NCBI GenBank assembly: GCA_964351625.1
Contig: CAYGOV010000005.1
Location: 124,001 to 188,000 of the forward strand
Direction: 5' to 3'
DNA length: 64,000 nt
Origin: Marinoscillum sp964351625
GTDB taxonomy: Bacteria > Bacteroidota > Bacteroidia > Cytophagales > Cyclobacteriaceae
This document shows positions 8,993 through 17,642 of this stretch, piece by piece (within the stretch, counting starts at the first letter, position 1; the number at the start of each line of letters is the position of its first letter). The translations under genes and the position numbers were made by a program. Under the pieces are notes generated by a model. It was not told the origin of the DNA and did no database searches. It was given only the letters and a program-made list of their open reading frames with translations.

Positions 8993-9781
8993 ATGAAGCG
9001 AAATAAGCAATTGCACTACGTGAAAAAGGGCAAGGGAGAACGAAAAGTGGTACTTTTTCATGGATTTGGACAAGATCACAATGTGTTCAGTTCTTATGTG
9101 GATTTGCTCCAAAATTCATGCACGCTGTACCTTTTTGATCTTTATTACCACGGTGAAAGTGTCCGAATAGACCATGCGCTTCATCATCCTGAATGGGTCA
9201 ATGACTTTGAGTCGTTCCTAGATCAGGAGCAGATTGTTAATTATGATATCATCGGATATAGCTTAGGGGGTCGTTTTGCCCTTTCATTGGTTTGCTATTC
9301 GAAGAATCCTCCTCAGCGTACATTGTTAATTGCGCCGGATGGACTTATTGAGCATTCATTGTACAGATTTTCCACCTCCCCACTTTTCAATGACATCTTT
9401 AAATATTCTATGCTTCATCCAAAACTCTTGGACAAGACAATAAGTATTCTTGAAACCTTAGGTTTGGCCAAAGCAGGTTTGGTCAGGTTTGCCAAAAGTC
9501 AACTAAGAGATGCTCAAAAAAGAACACAGGTATATAAAACATGGACCTATTTCAAACCTCTTGGCCTTTCGAAGAAAGAATTTCAATCTGTTTTCGAACG
9601 TGCATTGCAAATTGAACTCATACTTGGCAGTACGGACCTTATCATCAGAGCTGATAAAATCATAAAAAAATATAGGAGCGAAAAAGGTTTCAAATTTCAC
9701 CTCTTGCCATTGAAGCATCATGAGATCCTAGAAGGTGCAAAATCCCTTGTCGCTTCTTTGCTACTTCGGGACAATCTTTGA
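8993..9781 (+). CDS. Alpha/beta hydrolase
   Basis: A 262-residue cytosolic protein without signal peptide. It has the alpha/beta-hydrolase fold markers in order: an oxyanion-hole HGFG at 23-26, the nucleophile elbow G-Y-S-L-G-G with Ser90, and a C-terminal catalytic His at 242 or 243 (LPLKHHEIL). The acid is probably an Asp near residue 216 (LGSTDLII). Such proteins hydrolyse esters, thioesters or similar bonds; the substrate cannot be told. It is divergent from the efflux operon regulator and ends 43 bp before the purL start. The purL -7 element lies just after its stop, so the two genes need not share a transcript. Confidence 0.82.
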   Translation: MKRNKQLHYVKKGKGERKVVLFHGFGQDHNVFSSYVDLLQNSCTLYLFDLYYHGESVRIDHALHHPEWVNDFESFLDQEQIVNYDIIGYSLGGRFALSLVCYSKNPPQRTLLIAPDGLIEHSLYRFSTSPLFNDIFKYSMLHPKLLDKTISILETLGLAKAGLVRFAKSQLRDAQKRTQVYKTWTYFKPLGLSKKEFQSVFERALQIELILGSTDLIIRADKIIKKYRSEKGFKFHLLPLKHHEILEGAKSLVASLLLRDNL

Positions 9782-9791
9782 CATAATCTTC

Positions 9792-9799
9792 TATTTTTG
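9792..9799 (+). promoter_or_regulatory. -7 promoter element upstream of purL
   Basis: TATTTTTG matches TAnnTTTG exactly and lies 24 nt before the ATG at 9824. This would give a 5' leader of roughly 18-20 nt. The nearest upstream TTTG (9777-9780) is only 11 nt away, closer than the usual 18-21 nt, so the -33 box is weak or absent. Confidence 0.5.
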
Positions 9800-9823
9800 C
9801 GTCTTTCAATTCTAGGCGCTACT

Positions 9824-12800
9824 ATGATCCACATTTTTCAAAAATCTTCCGACCTCTACTACATCGTTGGGGTGGCCAATCCATTGAACGAAAGTGACAA
9901 AAAGAAACTTCAGTGGTTGTTCTCAGGAGCTCAATTCATCTCTGAAACGGAAATCAAAGGAGATTTTATTGGACCTAGAAAAGAGATGATTACGCCTTGG
10001 AGTACCAATGCTGTTGAGATCACTCAAAACGCTGGGATAGAGGGGATTGAAAGGATAGAATCATTCTCTACTGACAAGGGTCAATTGTTTGATCCAATGC
10101 TTCAGAAACGATATTCGGATTTGAATGAATCCATCTTCAAACTTGACATAGCACCAAAGCCTATTCAACACATTGAAGATCTAGAAGCTTACAACCAATC
10201 CGAAGGATTGGCTTTGACAGGTGACGAGATTGATTTTCTAAAAGAAGTCTCTGAAGAAATCGGACGCAGCCTGACAGACTCGGAGGTCTTTGGTTTCTCT
10301 CAGATCAACTCGGAGCACTGTAGACACAAAATATTTAACGGAACATTCATCATAGATGGAGATGAGCAGCCTTTGACATTGTTTCAGTGGATCAAGAAGA
10401 CATCTAAAGATCATCCTGGTCAAATCGTATCCGCTTACAAAGACAATGTTGCCTTCATCAAAGGCCCTCGTGCAGAGCAGTTTGCTCCTAAAACGCAAGA
10501 CAAGCCTGATTTCTTCGAAATCAAAGACTATGATTCCATCATTTCGCTCAAAGCGGAAACCCATAACTTCCCTACAACAGTAGAACCATTCAATGGTGCA
10601 GCTACAGGAGCCGGTGGAGAAATCCGAGATAGAATGGCGGGCGGTATTGGCAGCTTTCCCCTAGCAGGCACAGCGGTTTACATGACTGGATATTCCCGAT
10701 TGACAGAAGAAAATAATTGGGAAAAAGCCATTCCAGCACGTAAATGGCTTTATCAATCACCAAAAGAAATCCTCATCAAAGCTTCAAATGGTGCTAGTGA
10801 TTATGGCAACAAGTTTGGTCAACCACTCATCTGCGGTAGTGTGCTCACTTTCGAGCATGAAGAAAATCAGGAAACCATCTCCTTCGATAAAGTGATCATG
10901 CTAGCTGGTGGTATTGGCTTTGCCAAGCTCAAAGATGGCATCAAAAAGAAGGTAGAGAAAGATCAGACTGTAGTGATCTTAGGTGGTGACAACTATCGTA
11001 TTGGTATGGGGGGTAGTGCTGTTTCTTCTGTTGATACGGGCGCTTTTGACACTTCACTTGAGCTCAATGCCGTTCAGCGTTCCAATCCTGAAATGCAGAA
11101 GCGTGTAGCTAATGCTGTCCGCGCAATGGCTGAGCTTGATGACAATCCGATTATTTCGATTCACGATCACGGCGCTGGTGGCCACTTGAATTGTCTTTCG
11201 GAATTGGTAGAAGATACAGGAGGTGATTTCCAATTAGAGAAATTCCCTGTTGGCGATAAAACTCTTTCCGAGAAGGAATTGATTGGAAACGAATCTCAAG
11301 AACGCATGGGATTAGTAATCCCAGCAGACAAAGCAGAATACCTTAAGAAAGTATCGGAAAGAGAGCGTGCTCCATACTACGAAGTAGGCAAAACAACTGG
11401 AGATGATCAGTTAACGTTCAAACGATCAGGATCTGATGCTGCTCCTTTTCATTTGAAAATGAATCATCTTTTCGGTGCCTCTCCAAAAACGATCCTTACA
11501 GACACTAGCAGTAAAAAGACATTCAAGTCAGTAAATTATCAGATAGAAAACTTTGAAAGTTATTTGAAACAAGTATTGCGTTTAGAGGCGGTTGCTTGTA
11601 AAGATTGGTTGACAAATAAGGTGGACAGATCTGTGACTGGTAAAGTCGCTATACAGCAAACAGTAGGTGAAATTCAGCTTCCGCTAAATAATTTAGGCGT
11701 GATGGCTTTGGATTATAAAAGCAAAAAAGGAATCGCTACTTCTATAGGTCACGCTCCTGTTGCTTCTCTTATCGATCCTATCGCTGGTTCCAAACTAGCA
11801 ATCGTGGAATCGCTTACAAATATTGTTTGGGCTCCACTCGCATTTGGTCTTTCTGGAGTTTCGCTTAGCGCCAATTGGATGTGGCCAGCTAAGAATGATG
11901 GCGAAAACAACCGCCTATACCAAGCTGTAAAATCTACGAGTGAATTTGCATCGGCACTTGGCATCAACATCCCAACTGGTAAAGATTCTCTTTCCATGGC
12001 TCAGAAGTATCCTGACGGTAAAAAGGTACTGGCTCCAGGAACAGTAATCATAAGTGCAGCTGGTGAAGTGTCGGATGTAAGCAAAGTGGTCACGCCTGTC
12101 ATCAAGAAGAAAGCAGACTCTAAGATCATTTACATCCCTTTCAGTAAATCTGAATTTATATTAGGAGGAAGCAGCTTTGCTCAAGTCATCTCAACCATTG
12201 GTTCTGAAGCACCTGACGCTTCGCCTGAAGAGGTGAAAGCAGCATTTGGTGCCGTCCAGACTTTAATAGCTCAAGATCTTATACTGGCTGGCCATGATGT
12301 TGGATCCGGAGGATTAATCACTTCACTTTTGGAAATGAATTTCCCTAATACCAAAGGTGGATTGAACATAGATATTAGCGCACTTGGTGAGGATGATAGT
12401 GTGAAGGTATTGTTCAGTGAGCAGCCTGGTATTTTGATACAAGTGACTGAAAATGATAAAGTAGAAGCTATTCTGAATGAGCAGAAAGTAGCTTATAACA
12501 TGATTGGTGAGCCATCTGAAGAAAGAAACTTAAATCTCACAAATGGTAGCTGGTCTACTAATCTGGATATCGACTATTTAAGAGATGTTTGGTTCAAAAC
12601 TTCTCACCTCTTAGATCGTGAGCAGAGTAAGCCGGCAAGTGCTGATTTAAGATTTGAGAACTATAAGCAACAACCTCTCTCCTACACCTTACCTGAAAAC
12701 TTTACGGGCTCTTATAAGAGCTATGGCATTTCTGCTGAGCGTAGAGAGCCAACAGGCATCCGTGCTGCAATCATCAGGGAAAAAGGCGTCAATGGTGATC

Positions 12801-13507
12801 GTGAGATGGCTTACGCCTTGTATTTGGCTGGCTTTGATGTGAAAGATGTGCACATGACCGACCTAATCAGCGGCAGAGAAGACTTGAATGGTGTCAACAT
12901 GATCGTATTCGTTGGAGGATTCTCCAACTCAGATGTGCTTGGTTCTGCTAAAGGATGGGCTGGCTCTTTTCTTTTCAACGAAAAAGCTAAATCTGCTTTA
13001 GATGCCTTCTATGCTAGAAAAGACACTTTGAGTTTAGGTGTTTGCAACGGCTGCCAATTAATGATGGAACTTGGGCTTATCTATCCCGAATTAGCTGAAT
13101 CACATCCTAAGATGGAACATAATTCATCTGGCAAGTTTGAATCTGGCTTCCTAACAGTGGATGTTTTGACAAATGAAACAGTGATGTTCTCTTCTTTGAG
13201 CAATAGTCGATTGGGGATTTGGTTTGCACATGGAGAAGGTCAGTTCGTTTTGCCTGGTAAACCAGAGGATTACAACATCCCAGTTCGCTATGGATATGAA
13301 GCTTTCCCTGGAAATCCTAACGGAAGTAGCTTCGCAACGGCAAGTGTAGCCTCGAAAAATGGCAGACATGTTGCTATCATGCCACATTTGGAGCGTACCA
13401 TTTTTCCTTGGAATTGGGCTCAAAACGAACAAATTAAGGACTGTGAAGTGTCTCCTTGGATAGAACCTTTCGTGAATGCTCGGGAGTGGATAAAAAACCT
13501 TGATTAA
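9824..13507 (+). CDS. purL: Phosphoribosylformylglycinamidine synthase (large, glutamine-dependent)
   Basis: PurL converts FGAR, ATP and glutamine to FGAM in step four of purine synthesis. I choose the ATG at 9824 (MIHIFQKSSD); the frame is open from a TTG at 9797 but that overlaps the -7 promoter element. The 1227-residue protein has the full proteobacterial/eukaryotic-type layout: N-terminal PurS-like part, linker, two AIR-synthase-like halves (SLKAETHNFPTTVEPFNG; GKDSLSMAQKYPDGKK) and a C-terminal class I glutamine amidotransferase with nucleophile Cys1074 in LGVCNGCQ and a His/Glu pair near the end (MPHLERTIFPWNW). Bacteria with this fused form do not need separate PurQ and PurS. It is followed by tRNA-Gln and prs, so PRPP synthesis and use lie side by side. 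Confidence 0.97.
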   Translation: MIHIFQKSSDLYYIVGVANPLNESDKKKLQWLFSGAQFISETEIKGDFIGPRKEMITPWSTNAVEITQNAGIEGIERIESFSTDKGQLFDPMLQKRYSDLNESIFKLDIAPKPIQHIEDLEAYNQSEGLALTGDEIDFLKEVSEEIGRSLTDSEVFGFSQINSEHCRHKIFNGTFIIDGDEQPLTLFQWIKKTSKDHPGQIVSAYKDNVAFIKGPRAEQFAPKTQDKPDFFEIKDYDSIISLKAETHNFPTTVEPFNGAATGAGGEIRDRMAGGIGSFPLAGTAVYMTGYSRLTEENNWEKAIPARKWLYQSPKEILIKASNGASDYGNKFGQPLICGSVLTFEHEENQETISFDKVIMLAGGIGFAKLKDGIKKKVEKDQTVVILGGDNYRIGMGGSAVSSVDTGAFDTSLELNAVQRSNPEMQKRVANAVRAMAELDDNPIISIHDHGAGGHLNCLSELVEDTGGDFQLEKFPVGDKTLSEKELIGNESQERMGLVIPADKAEYLKKVSERERAPYYEVGKTTGDDQLTFKRSGSDAAPFHLKMNHLFGASPKTILTDTSSKKTFKSVNYQIENFESYLKQVLRLEAVACKDWLTNKVDRSVTGKVAIQQTVGEIQLPLNNLGVMALDYKSKKGIATSIGHAPVASLIDPIAGSKLAIVESLTNIVWAPLAFGLSGVSLSANWMWPAKNDGENNRLYQAVKSTSEFASALGINIPTGKDSLSMAQKYPDGKKVLAPGTVIISAAGEVSDVSKVVTPVIKKKADSKIIYIPFSKSEFILGGSSFAQVISTIGSEAPDASPEEVKAAFGAVQTLIAQDLILAGHDVGSGGLITSLLEMNFPNTKGGLNIDISALGEDDSVKVLFSEQPGILIQVTENDKVEAILNEQKVAYNMIGEPSEERNLNLTNGSWSTNLDIDYLRDVWFKTSHLLDREQSKPASADLRFENYKQQPLSYTLPENFTGSYKSYGISAERREPTGIRAAIIREKGVNGDREMAYALYLAGFDVKDVHMTDLISGREDLNGVNMIVFVGGFSNSDVLGSAKGWAGSFLFNEKAKSALDAFYARKDTLSLGVCNGCQLMMELGLIYPELAESHPKMEHNSSGKFESGFLTVDVLTNETVMFSSLSNSRLGIWFAHGEGQFVLPGKPEDYNIPVRYGYEAFPGNPNGSSFATASVASKNGRHVAIMPHLERTIFPWNWAQNEQIKDCEVSPWIEPFVNAREWIKNLD

Positions 13508-13522
13508 TTGAGCAAGCTACCT

Positions 13523-13552
13523 TTTGATTTTTAAAAAGAACGACTACTTTTG
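13523..13552 (+). promoter_or_regulatory. Promoter of tRNA-Gln (TTTG - 18 nt - TACTTTTG)
   Basis: TTTG at 13523-13526 and TACTTTTG at 13545-13552, separated by 18 nt, match the Bacteroidota -33/-7 consensus well. The -7 element ends 10 nt before the first base of the tRNA, which places the start at or just before the tRNA 5' end. It is the clearest promoter in the window. Confidence 0.75.
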
Positions 13553-13562
13553 CAATCCATTT

Positions 13563-13635
13563 TGGTCTATGGTGTAACTGGCAACACGTCTGGTTTTGGT
13601 CCAGAAGAGTCTAGGTTCGAGCCCTAGTAGACCAA
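13563..13635 (+). tRNA. tRNA-Gln (anticodon TTG)
   Basis: The cloverleaf folds by eye without a mismatch in the main stems: acceptor TGGTCTA / TAGACCA (7 bp, U1-A72 as usual for tRNA-Gln), D-arm GTGT/ACAC, anticodon stem TCTGG / CCAGA with loop TTTTGGT (anticodon TTG, reads CAA), and T-arm CTAGG / CCTAG with loop TTCGAGC. The discriminator is A13635 and the CCA end is not encoded. It sits between purL and prs with its own promoter and a hairpin just downstream. Confidence 0.95.
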
Positions 13636-13640
13636 CATTC

Positions 13641-13665
13641 AATCCCGGTCCTTTGGATCGGGATT
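13641..13665 (+). terminator. Hairpin/terminator after tRNA-Gln
   Basis: AATCCCG / CGGGATT (7 bp) continues inward through a G-T pair and TCC/GGA to a TTT loop, giving an 11-bp stem. Only a short T-run (GTTTT) follows, so it may be a partial terminator or 3' processing hairpin. It lies 5 bp past the tRNA and 20 bp before the prs start. Confidence 0.6.
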
Positions 13666-13684
13666 AATGTTTTAAACGAAAACA

Positions 13685-14614
13685 ATGTCTTCAGTCAAAA
13701 TATTCGCAGGTAAAGGCTCAAACGATCTAGCAACAAGGATCGCTGAGGCATACGGCTGTGAGTTGGGGAATTGTACTTCACAGAAGTTTAGCGATGGAGA
13801 ATTAAACTTCAGCTACAACGAATCCATCAGAGGAACCGACCTATTTCTTATTCAGTCTACTAATCCTCCTAGTGACAACATCATGGAGCTTTTGCTCATG
13901 ATAGATGCTGCTAAGCGTGCGAGTGCAAAGAATGTAACTATTGTGGTGCCCTATTTTGGTTATGCAAGACAGGACAGAAAAGACCGTCCACGTGTTTCTA
14001 TAGCTGCGAAGATGATGGCCAATCTGCTTACAGCTGCTGGGGCCAATAGACTGATGACCATGGATTTACATGCAGGTCAGATTCAGGGATTTTTTGATAT
14101 TCCGGTGGATCACTTAGATGGTTCTGCGATTTTTGTTCCATACATAAGGAGCCTAAATCTTAAGAATCTAATATTTGCATCACCAGATGTAGGAGGAACA
14201 GCACGCACACGAACATTCGCTAAGCACTTCGAAGCTGACATGGTAGTTTGCGATAAGCATCGAAAAAGAGCTAATGAAATTGCTTCTATGCAAGTAATAG
14301 GTGATGTAACTGGCAAAGACGTAGTTTTGGTAGACGACTTAGCAGATACTGCCGGCACTATTTCCAAAGCAGCCAATCTTTTGAAAGAGAAAGGTGCAAA
14401 AACGGTTAGAGCAATTTGTACGCACCCTATCCTTTCTGGGAAAGCATATGAAAATATTGAAGCTTCTGAGGTAGAGGAACTTATCGTGAGTGATACGATT
14501 CCACTGAAACAGAAAAGTGACAAAATTAAAGTATTAACCGTGGCGTCCCTATTTGCGCAAGCAATCAACAAAGTGAACACCAATGAGTCAATCAGCGAAT
14601 TATTTATCAAGTAA
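13685..14614 (+). CDS. prs: Ribose-phosphate pyrophosphokinase (PRPP synthetase)
   Basis: Makes PRPP from ribose 5-phosphate and ATP for purine, pyrimidine, His, Trp and NAD synthesis. The 309-residue length matches class I enzymes. The class signatures are present: the ATP-binding flexible loop region FGYARQDRKDRPRVSI (about 97-112), the metal/PRPP signature LMTMDLHAGQIQGFF (about 122-136), and the PRPP loop VVLVDDLADTAGTI (about 214-227, normally DDMIDTAGT). It starts 50 bp after tRNA-Gln and is followed at 20 bp by the L25 gene, a linkage (prs-rplY-pth) common in many bacteria. Confidence 0.97.
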   Translation: MSSVKIFAGKGSNDLATRIAEAYGCELGNCTSQKFSDGELNFSYNESIRGTDLFLIQSTNPPSDNIMELLLMIDAAKRASAKNVTIVVPYFGYARQDRKDRPRVSIAAKMMANLLTAAGANRLMTMDLHAGQIQGFFDIPVDHLDGSAIFVPYIRSLNLKNLIFASPDVGGTARTRTFAKHFEADMVVCDKHRKRANEIASMQVIGDVTGKDVVLVDDLADTAGTISKAANLLKEKGAKTVRAICTHPILSGKAYENIEASEVEELIVSDTIPLKQKSDKIKVLTVASLFAQAINKVNTNESISELFIK

Positions 14615-14634
14615 CAATTAACAAATAATATATT

Positions 14635-15252
14635 ATGAAAAGTGTTGAGATTATAGGGTTTAAAAGAGCAAATCTTGGCAAGACCGAAGCTAAACGATTG
14701 AGAGAGCAAGGTTTTGTGCCAGGAGTACTTTACGGTGGTGAAGAGCAGGTACATTTCTATGCACCAATGATTTTGTTTAGAGATCTTGTTTACACAGATC
14801 AAGCTCACTTTGTCAATCTAAACGTAGAGGGTTCTATCTACGAAGCAATCATGCAAGACATTCAGTTTCACCCAGTGAGTGAAGTGATCATGCACATTGA
14901 CTTCCTTCAGTTGTTTAGAGGAACAAAAATTAAAATGGATATTCCATTGAACCCAGTTGGAACACCTCCTGGTATTCAGCAAGGTGGTAAGTTGATCCGC
15001 AAGCTGAGATTCTTGACTATTAAGGCACTTCCTAAAGACATGCCAGAAGTTATCGAAGTAGATGTAACTAAGCTTGGTCTTGGTAAATCTATCAAAGTAG
15101 GTGAATTGGTACCTAATAACTTCGAAATCTTGAATAATCCTCTAGTGACTATCATGGGTATCGAGATACCAAGAGCATTGAGAGGTAAGACAGTAGAAGA
15201 AGAAGCGGCTGAAGAGGCAGAAGAAGCAGCGGAAGAGTCAACTGAAGCTTAA
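14635..15252 (+). CDS. rplY: 50S ribosomal protein L25 (CTC/TL5 type)
   Basis: Binds 5S rRNA in the large ribosomal subunit. The 205-residue protein is the longer CTC form: an N-terminal L25 beta-barrel (FKRANLGKTEAKRLREQGFVPGVLYGG, then FHPVSEVIMHIDFLQL) and the C-terminal TL5 domain (LNPVGTPPGIQQGGKLIRKL; LPEVIEVDVTKLGLGKSIKVGEL-like). It ends in an acidic Glu/Ala-rich tail of about 25 residues, as is common in Bacteroidota. It lies between prs and pth and is followed by a clear terminator. Confidence 0.96.
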   Translation: MKSVEIIGFKRANLGKTEAKRLREQGFVPGVLYGGEEQVHFYAPMILFRDLVYTDQAHFVNLNVEGSIYEAIMQDIQFHPVSEVIMHIDFLQLFRGTKIKMDIPLNPVGTPPGIQQGGKLIRKLRFLTIKALPKDMPEVIEVDVTKLGLGKSIKVGELVPNNFEILNNPLVTIMGIEIPRALRGKTVEEEAAEEAEEAAEESTEA

Positions 15253-15273
15253 TCGAGCAATAGCATAACTTTG

Positions 15274-15305
15274 AATCCTACCTAGCACCTGTGCTGGGTA
15301 GGATT
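15274..15305 (+). terminator. Intrinsic terminator after rplY
   Basis: Stem AATCCTACC / GGTAGGATT extended by AGCAC / GTGCT with one T-G mismatch and a 2-nt tip, followed on the plus strand by TTTTTATTTT. It separates prs-rplY from the pth block that starts at 15323. Confidence 0.85.
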
Positions 15306-15322
15306 TTTTATTTTAGCACATT

Positions 15323-15880
15323 ATGAAATACCTAATCGTTGGTCTTGGCAACATAGGCCCTGAATATGAGCTTACCCGACACAATATCGGGTTTCTGGTA
15401 CTAGACAGACTAGCTGATGAAAAAGGCGCCAAATGGACGCACGATAGACATGCCTTTGTAACTGAGATCAAGCACAAAGGCAGAAGTATCCATTTGGTGA
15501 AGCCTACCACTTATATGAATTTAAGTGGGAAGGCAGTCAGTTATTGGCTTAATTCATTGAAAATTCCAAAAGAGAATCTCTTAGTCGTCACTGATGATCT
15601 CGCTCTGCCTTTCGGCAAAATAAGAATGAAGGGTAAAGGATCTGCCGGTGGCCACAATGGTCTAAAAAACATTGAAGCTTTGACTGGAGGTCAAGATTAT
15701 GCAAGACTAAGATTTGGCGTGGGTGATGAATTTGGAAAGGGGCAGCAAGTAGATTACGTTTTGAGTCCTTTCAATAAAAAGGAAATGGAAGAACTTGTGA
15801 TCTTCATGGACAAATCTATCGAAGCACTCCTCTCCTTCTGCTCTATTGGGCTTGAGCGAACAATGAACTTTTTTAATTAA
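15323..15880 (+). CDS. pth: Peptidyl-tRNA hydrolase
   Basis: Releases tRNA from peptidyl-tRNA that has dropped off the ribosome. The 185-residue protein carries the family motifs: LIVGLGNIGPEYELTRHN with catalytic His20, KPTTYMNLSGKAV (substrate Asn), DDLALPFGKIRMK with the conserved Asp, and GGHNGLKNIEALTGGQDYARLRFGVG. The length is usual. The next gene starts directly after its stop codon (TAA at 15878-15880, ATG at 15881). Confidence 0.96.
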   Translation: MKYLIVGLGNIGPEYELTRHNIGFLVLDRLADEKGAKWTHDRHAFVTEIKHKGRSIHLVKPTTYMNLSGKAVSYWLNSLKIPKENLLVVTDDLALPFGKIRMKGKGSAGGHNGLKNIEALTGGQDYARLRFGVGDEFGKGQQVDYVLSPFNKKEMEELVIFMDKSIEALLSFCSIGLERTMNFFN

Positions 15881-16174
15881 ATGACAGAACACATCATAAC
15901 TCTCGGCATCCAGATAGTTCCAAAAAGTAAAACCTTGGACACTTATCAGCTGGTTGATAAAGCCATTGAAGTCATCCAGCAATCAGGTGTTGAACACATT
16001 ATCACGCCGTTCGAAACTGTGATGCAAGGCACCTATCAAGAATTGATGCAAATTGCTGATAAAGCACAAAAAGCGGTGTTGGATGCTGGCGCAGATGAAT
16101 GTCTGGTTTACTATCGGATACATTACAGCAAGGATCGTGACATCACTTTCGCTGAGAAAAGACTCGACCGATGA
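15881..16174 (+). CDS. Thiamine-binding protein, MTH1187/YkoF-like (DUF77) family
   Basis: A 97-residue cytosolic protein of the small MTH1187/DUF77 family, which has a ferredoxin-like fold and whose members form tetramers; some (YkoF relatives) bind thiamine. Visible family features are the N-terminal strand with GIQIVPKSK, the central ITPFETVMQGTYQELMQ segment and a C-terminal strand with KDRDITFAEK. Binding of thiamine here is a family inference only. It abuts pth and overlaps the flavoprotein gene by 4 bp (ATGA at 16171-16174), so translation is probably coupled. Confidence 0.8.
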   Translation: MTEHIITLGIQIVPKSKTLDTYQLVDKAIEVIQQSGVEHIITPFETVMQGTYQELMQIADKAQKAVLDAGADECLVYYRIHYSKDRDITFAEKRLDR

Positions 16175-17376
16175 AAATAGCTGTTGTTGGCGCTGGCGCT
16201 GCAGGATACTTCACCGCACTGAATATTGCGGAGAAAAATCCGAAAGCAAAAGTCACGATCTACGAAAAGTCTGACAAAGTGCTCAGCAAAGTCCGAATAT
16301 CGGGTGGTGGAAGATGCAATGTCACAAATGGCCGAGAGAAGCCCAGCGAGTTGGTTAATTTCTATCCTAGAGGCCAAAAGAAGCTTTTCCCTGTATTCCA
16401 GCAATTCTCAACAGATCATATGCGCAATTGGCTCTCAGAAAGAGGCGTTGCAGTTCATGAAGAGGCAGACAATCGTGTATTTCCGGAAACAAACAGCTCA
16501 CAAACGATCATCGATTGCTTTGTCAATGAAGGCTATCGATTAGGAATAAAGCTGGAAAAGCAAACTACAATTAAGCATCTTATTCAGAGAGAGAACTCAT
16601 GGATTCTGGAAACAGATAAAGGGGAAATAGCATCTGACAAGGTGGCATTTACTACCGGGTCTTCTGCTGCAGCTTTCAAAGTGTTGACGGACCTTGGTTT
16701 GAAAAAATCTGAGTTGGTGCCATCACTTTTCACATTCAACATTAATGATGAACGCCTCATAGATCTACCAGGCATCAGTTTTCAGAATGCCAAGATCAAA
16801 GTAGCCAAGACTAAACTGGAAGCTGAAGGCCCCCTACTCATCACACATTGGGGACTGAGTGGGCCAGCAGTGCTCAAGTTATCCGCATATGGTGCAGAGG
16901 CATTAAATGAGATGGGATATTCTTTTGATGTACTCATTAACTTCACTGATGGACTTACTCAACAGGTAGCACTGAACTTACTACAAGAATTCAAACAAAA
17001 CCATGGCAAACGTCAAGTCTTCAACTATCCACAGTTTGGAATTGTAAAACGCTACTGGGAGCGAATAGCATCATTATCAGGAATTGGTGAATCGCAATGC
17101 TTTGCTAATCTATCCAATAAGCAGATCAATAAACTCACCGAAGAATTGACTCAAGGCAGATTTAGCGTAAGCGGCAAAAGCACTTTCAAAGAAGAATTTG
17201 TGACTTGTGGTGGTATAGAACTGAACGAGGTAGATCTTACAACATTTGAATGCAAGCGTTTTCCAGGGCTTTATCTAGCCGGTGAGGTTCTCAATATTGA
17301 TGGTCTTACTGGTGGTTTTAACTTTCAAGCGTGTTGGTCAGGAGGTTGGCTTATCTCAGAATCTTTGAAAGCTTAA
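16171..17376 (+). CDS. HI0933/YhiN-type FAD-dependent oxidoreductase
   Basis: A 401-residue flavoprotein of the YhiN/HI0933 (BaiN-like) family. It has an N-terminal Rossmann FAD motif (VGAGAAGYFTALNIAE), the family signature ISGGGRCNVTNG near residue 48, the central insert domain and the C-terminal FAD contact GEVLNIDGLTGGFNFQACWSGGW. Functions proposed for relatives include reductions of unsaturated substrates (BaiN), but the true substrate is unknown. Its start overlaps the upstream DUF77 gene by 4 bp; the S4 gene follows 53 bp later. Confidence 0.87.
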   Translation: MKIAVVGAGAAGYFTALNIAEKNPKAKVTIYEKSDKVLSKVRISGGGRCNVTNGREKPSELVNFYPRGQKKLFPVFQQFSTDHMRNWLSERGVAVHEEADNRVFPETNSSQTIIDCFVNEGYRLGIKLEKQTTIKHLIQRENSWILETDKGEIASDKVAFTTGSSAAAFKVLTDLGLKKSELVPSLFTFNINDERLIDLPGISFQNAKIKVAKTKLEAEGPLLITHWGLSGPAVLKLSAYGAEALNEMGYSFDVLINFTDGLTQQVALNLLQEFKQNHGKRQVFNYPQFGIVKRYWERIASLSGIGESQCFANLSNKQINKLTEELTQGRFSVSGKSTFKEEFVTCGGIELNEVDLTTFECKRFPGLYLAGEVLNIDGLTGGFNFQACWSGGWLISESLKA

Positions 17377-17429
17377 ACATCTATCCCAAAGCATTTGTTA
17401 GCTTTAGCAATGATTAACGAAAAACTGCA

Positions 17430-17642
17430 ATGACCACATTTACATTAAAAGAGAACGAGGAGTATATTCAATTAAACGACTTACTGAAAGTACTCGCATG
17501 GGTAAACTCTGGTGGCCATGCCAAACAGTGCATCCTAGAAGAATCGGTGCAAGTGAATGGTAGCGTAGAAATGCGTGTAAGACGCAAAGTAAAGAAAGGC
17601 GACAAAGTCTCATTCAATGAGCAAGAAGTGGTAGTTGACTAG
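17430..17642 (+). CDS. Small S4-domain RNA-binding protein (YbcJ-like)
   Basis: A 70-residue protein that is nearly all S4 domain: LNDLLKVLAWVNSGGHAKQCI followed by VQVNGSVEMRVRRKVKKGDKVSF, as in E. coli YbcJ/YaaA-type stand-alone S4 proteins. These bind RNA, probably in ribosome assembly or tRNA handling. The stop codon (TAG, 17640-17642) shares its last base with the GTG start of the next gene, so the pair is translationally coupled. Confidence 0.85.
   Translation: MTTFTLKENEEYIQLNDLLKVLAWVNSGGHAKQCILEESVQVNGSVEMRVRRKVKKGDKVSFNEQEVVVD

Noticed and set aside
14110..14808. 232-residue minus-strand open frame across prs and rplY
   Set aside because: It overlaps two certain housekeeping genes on the other strand and resembles nothing; a shadow frame.
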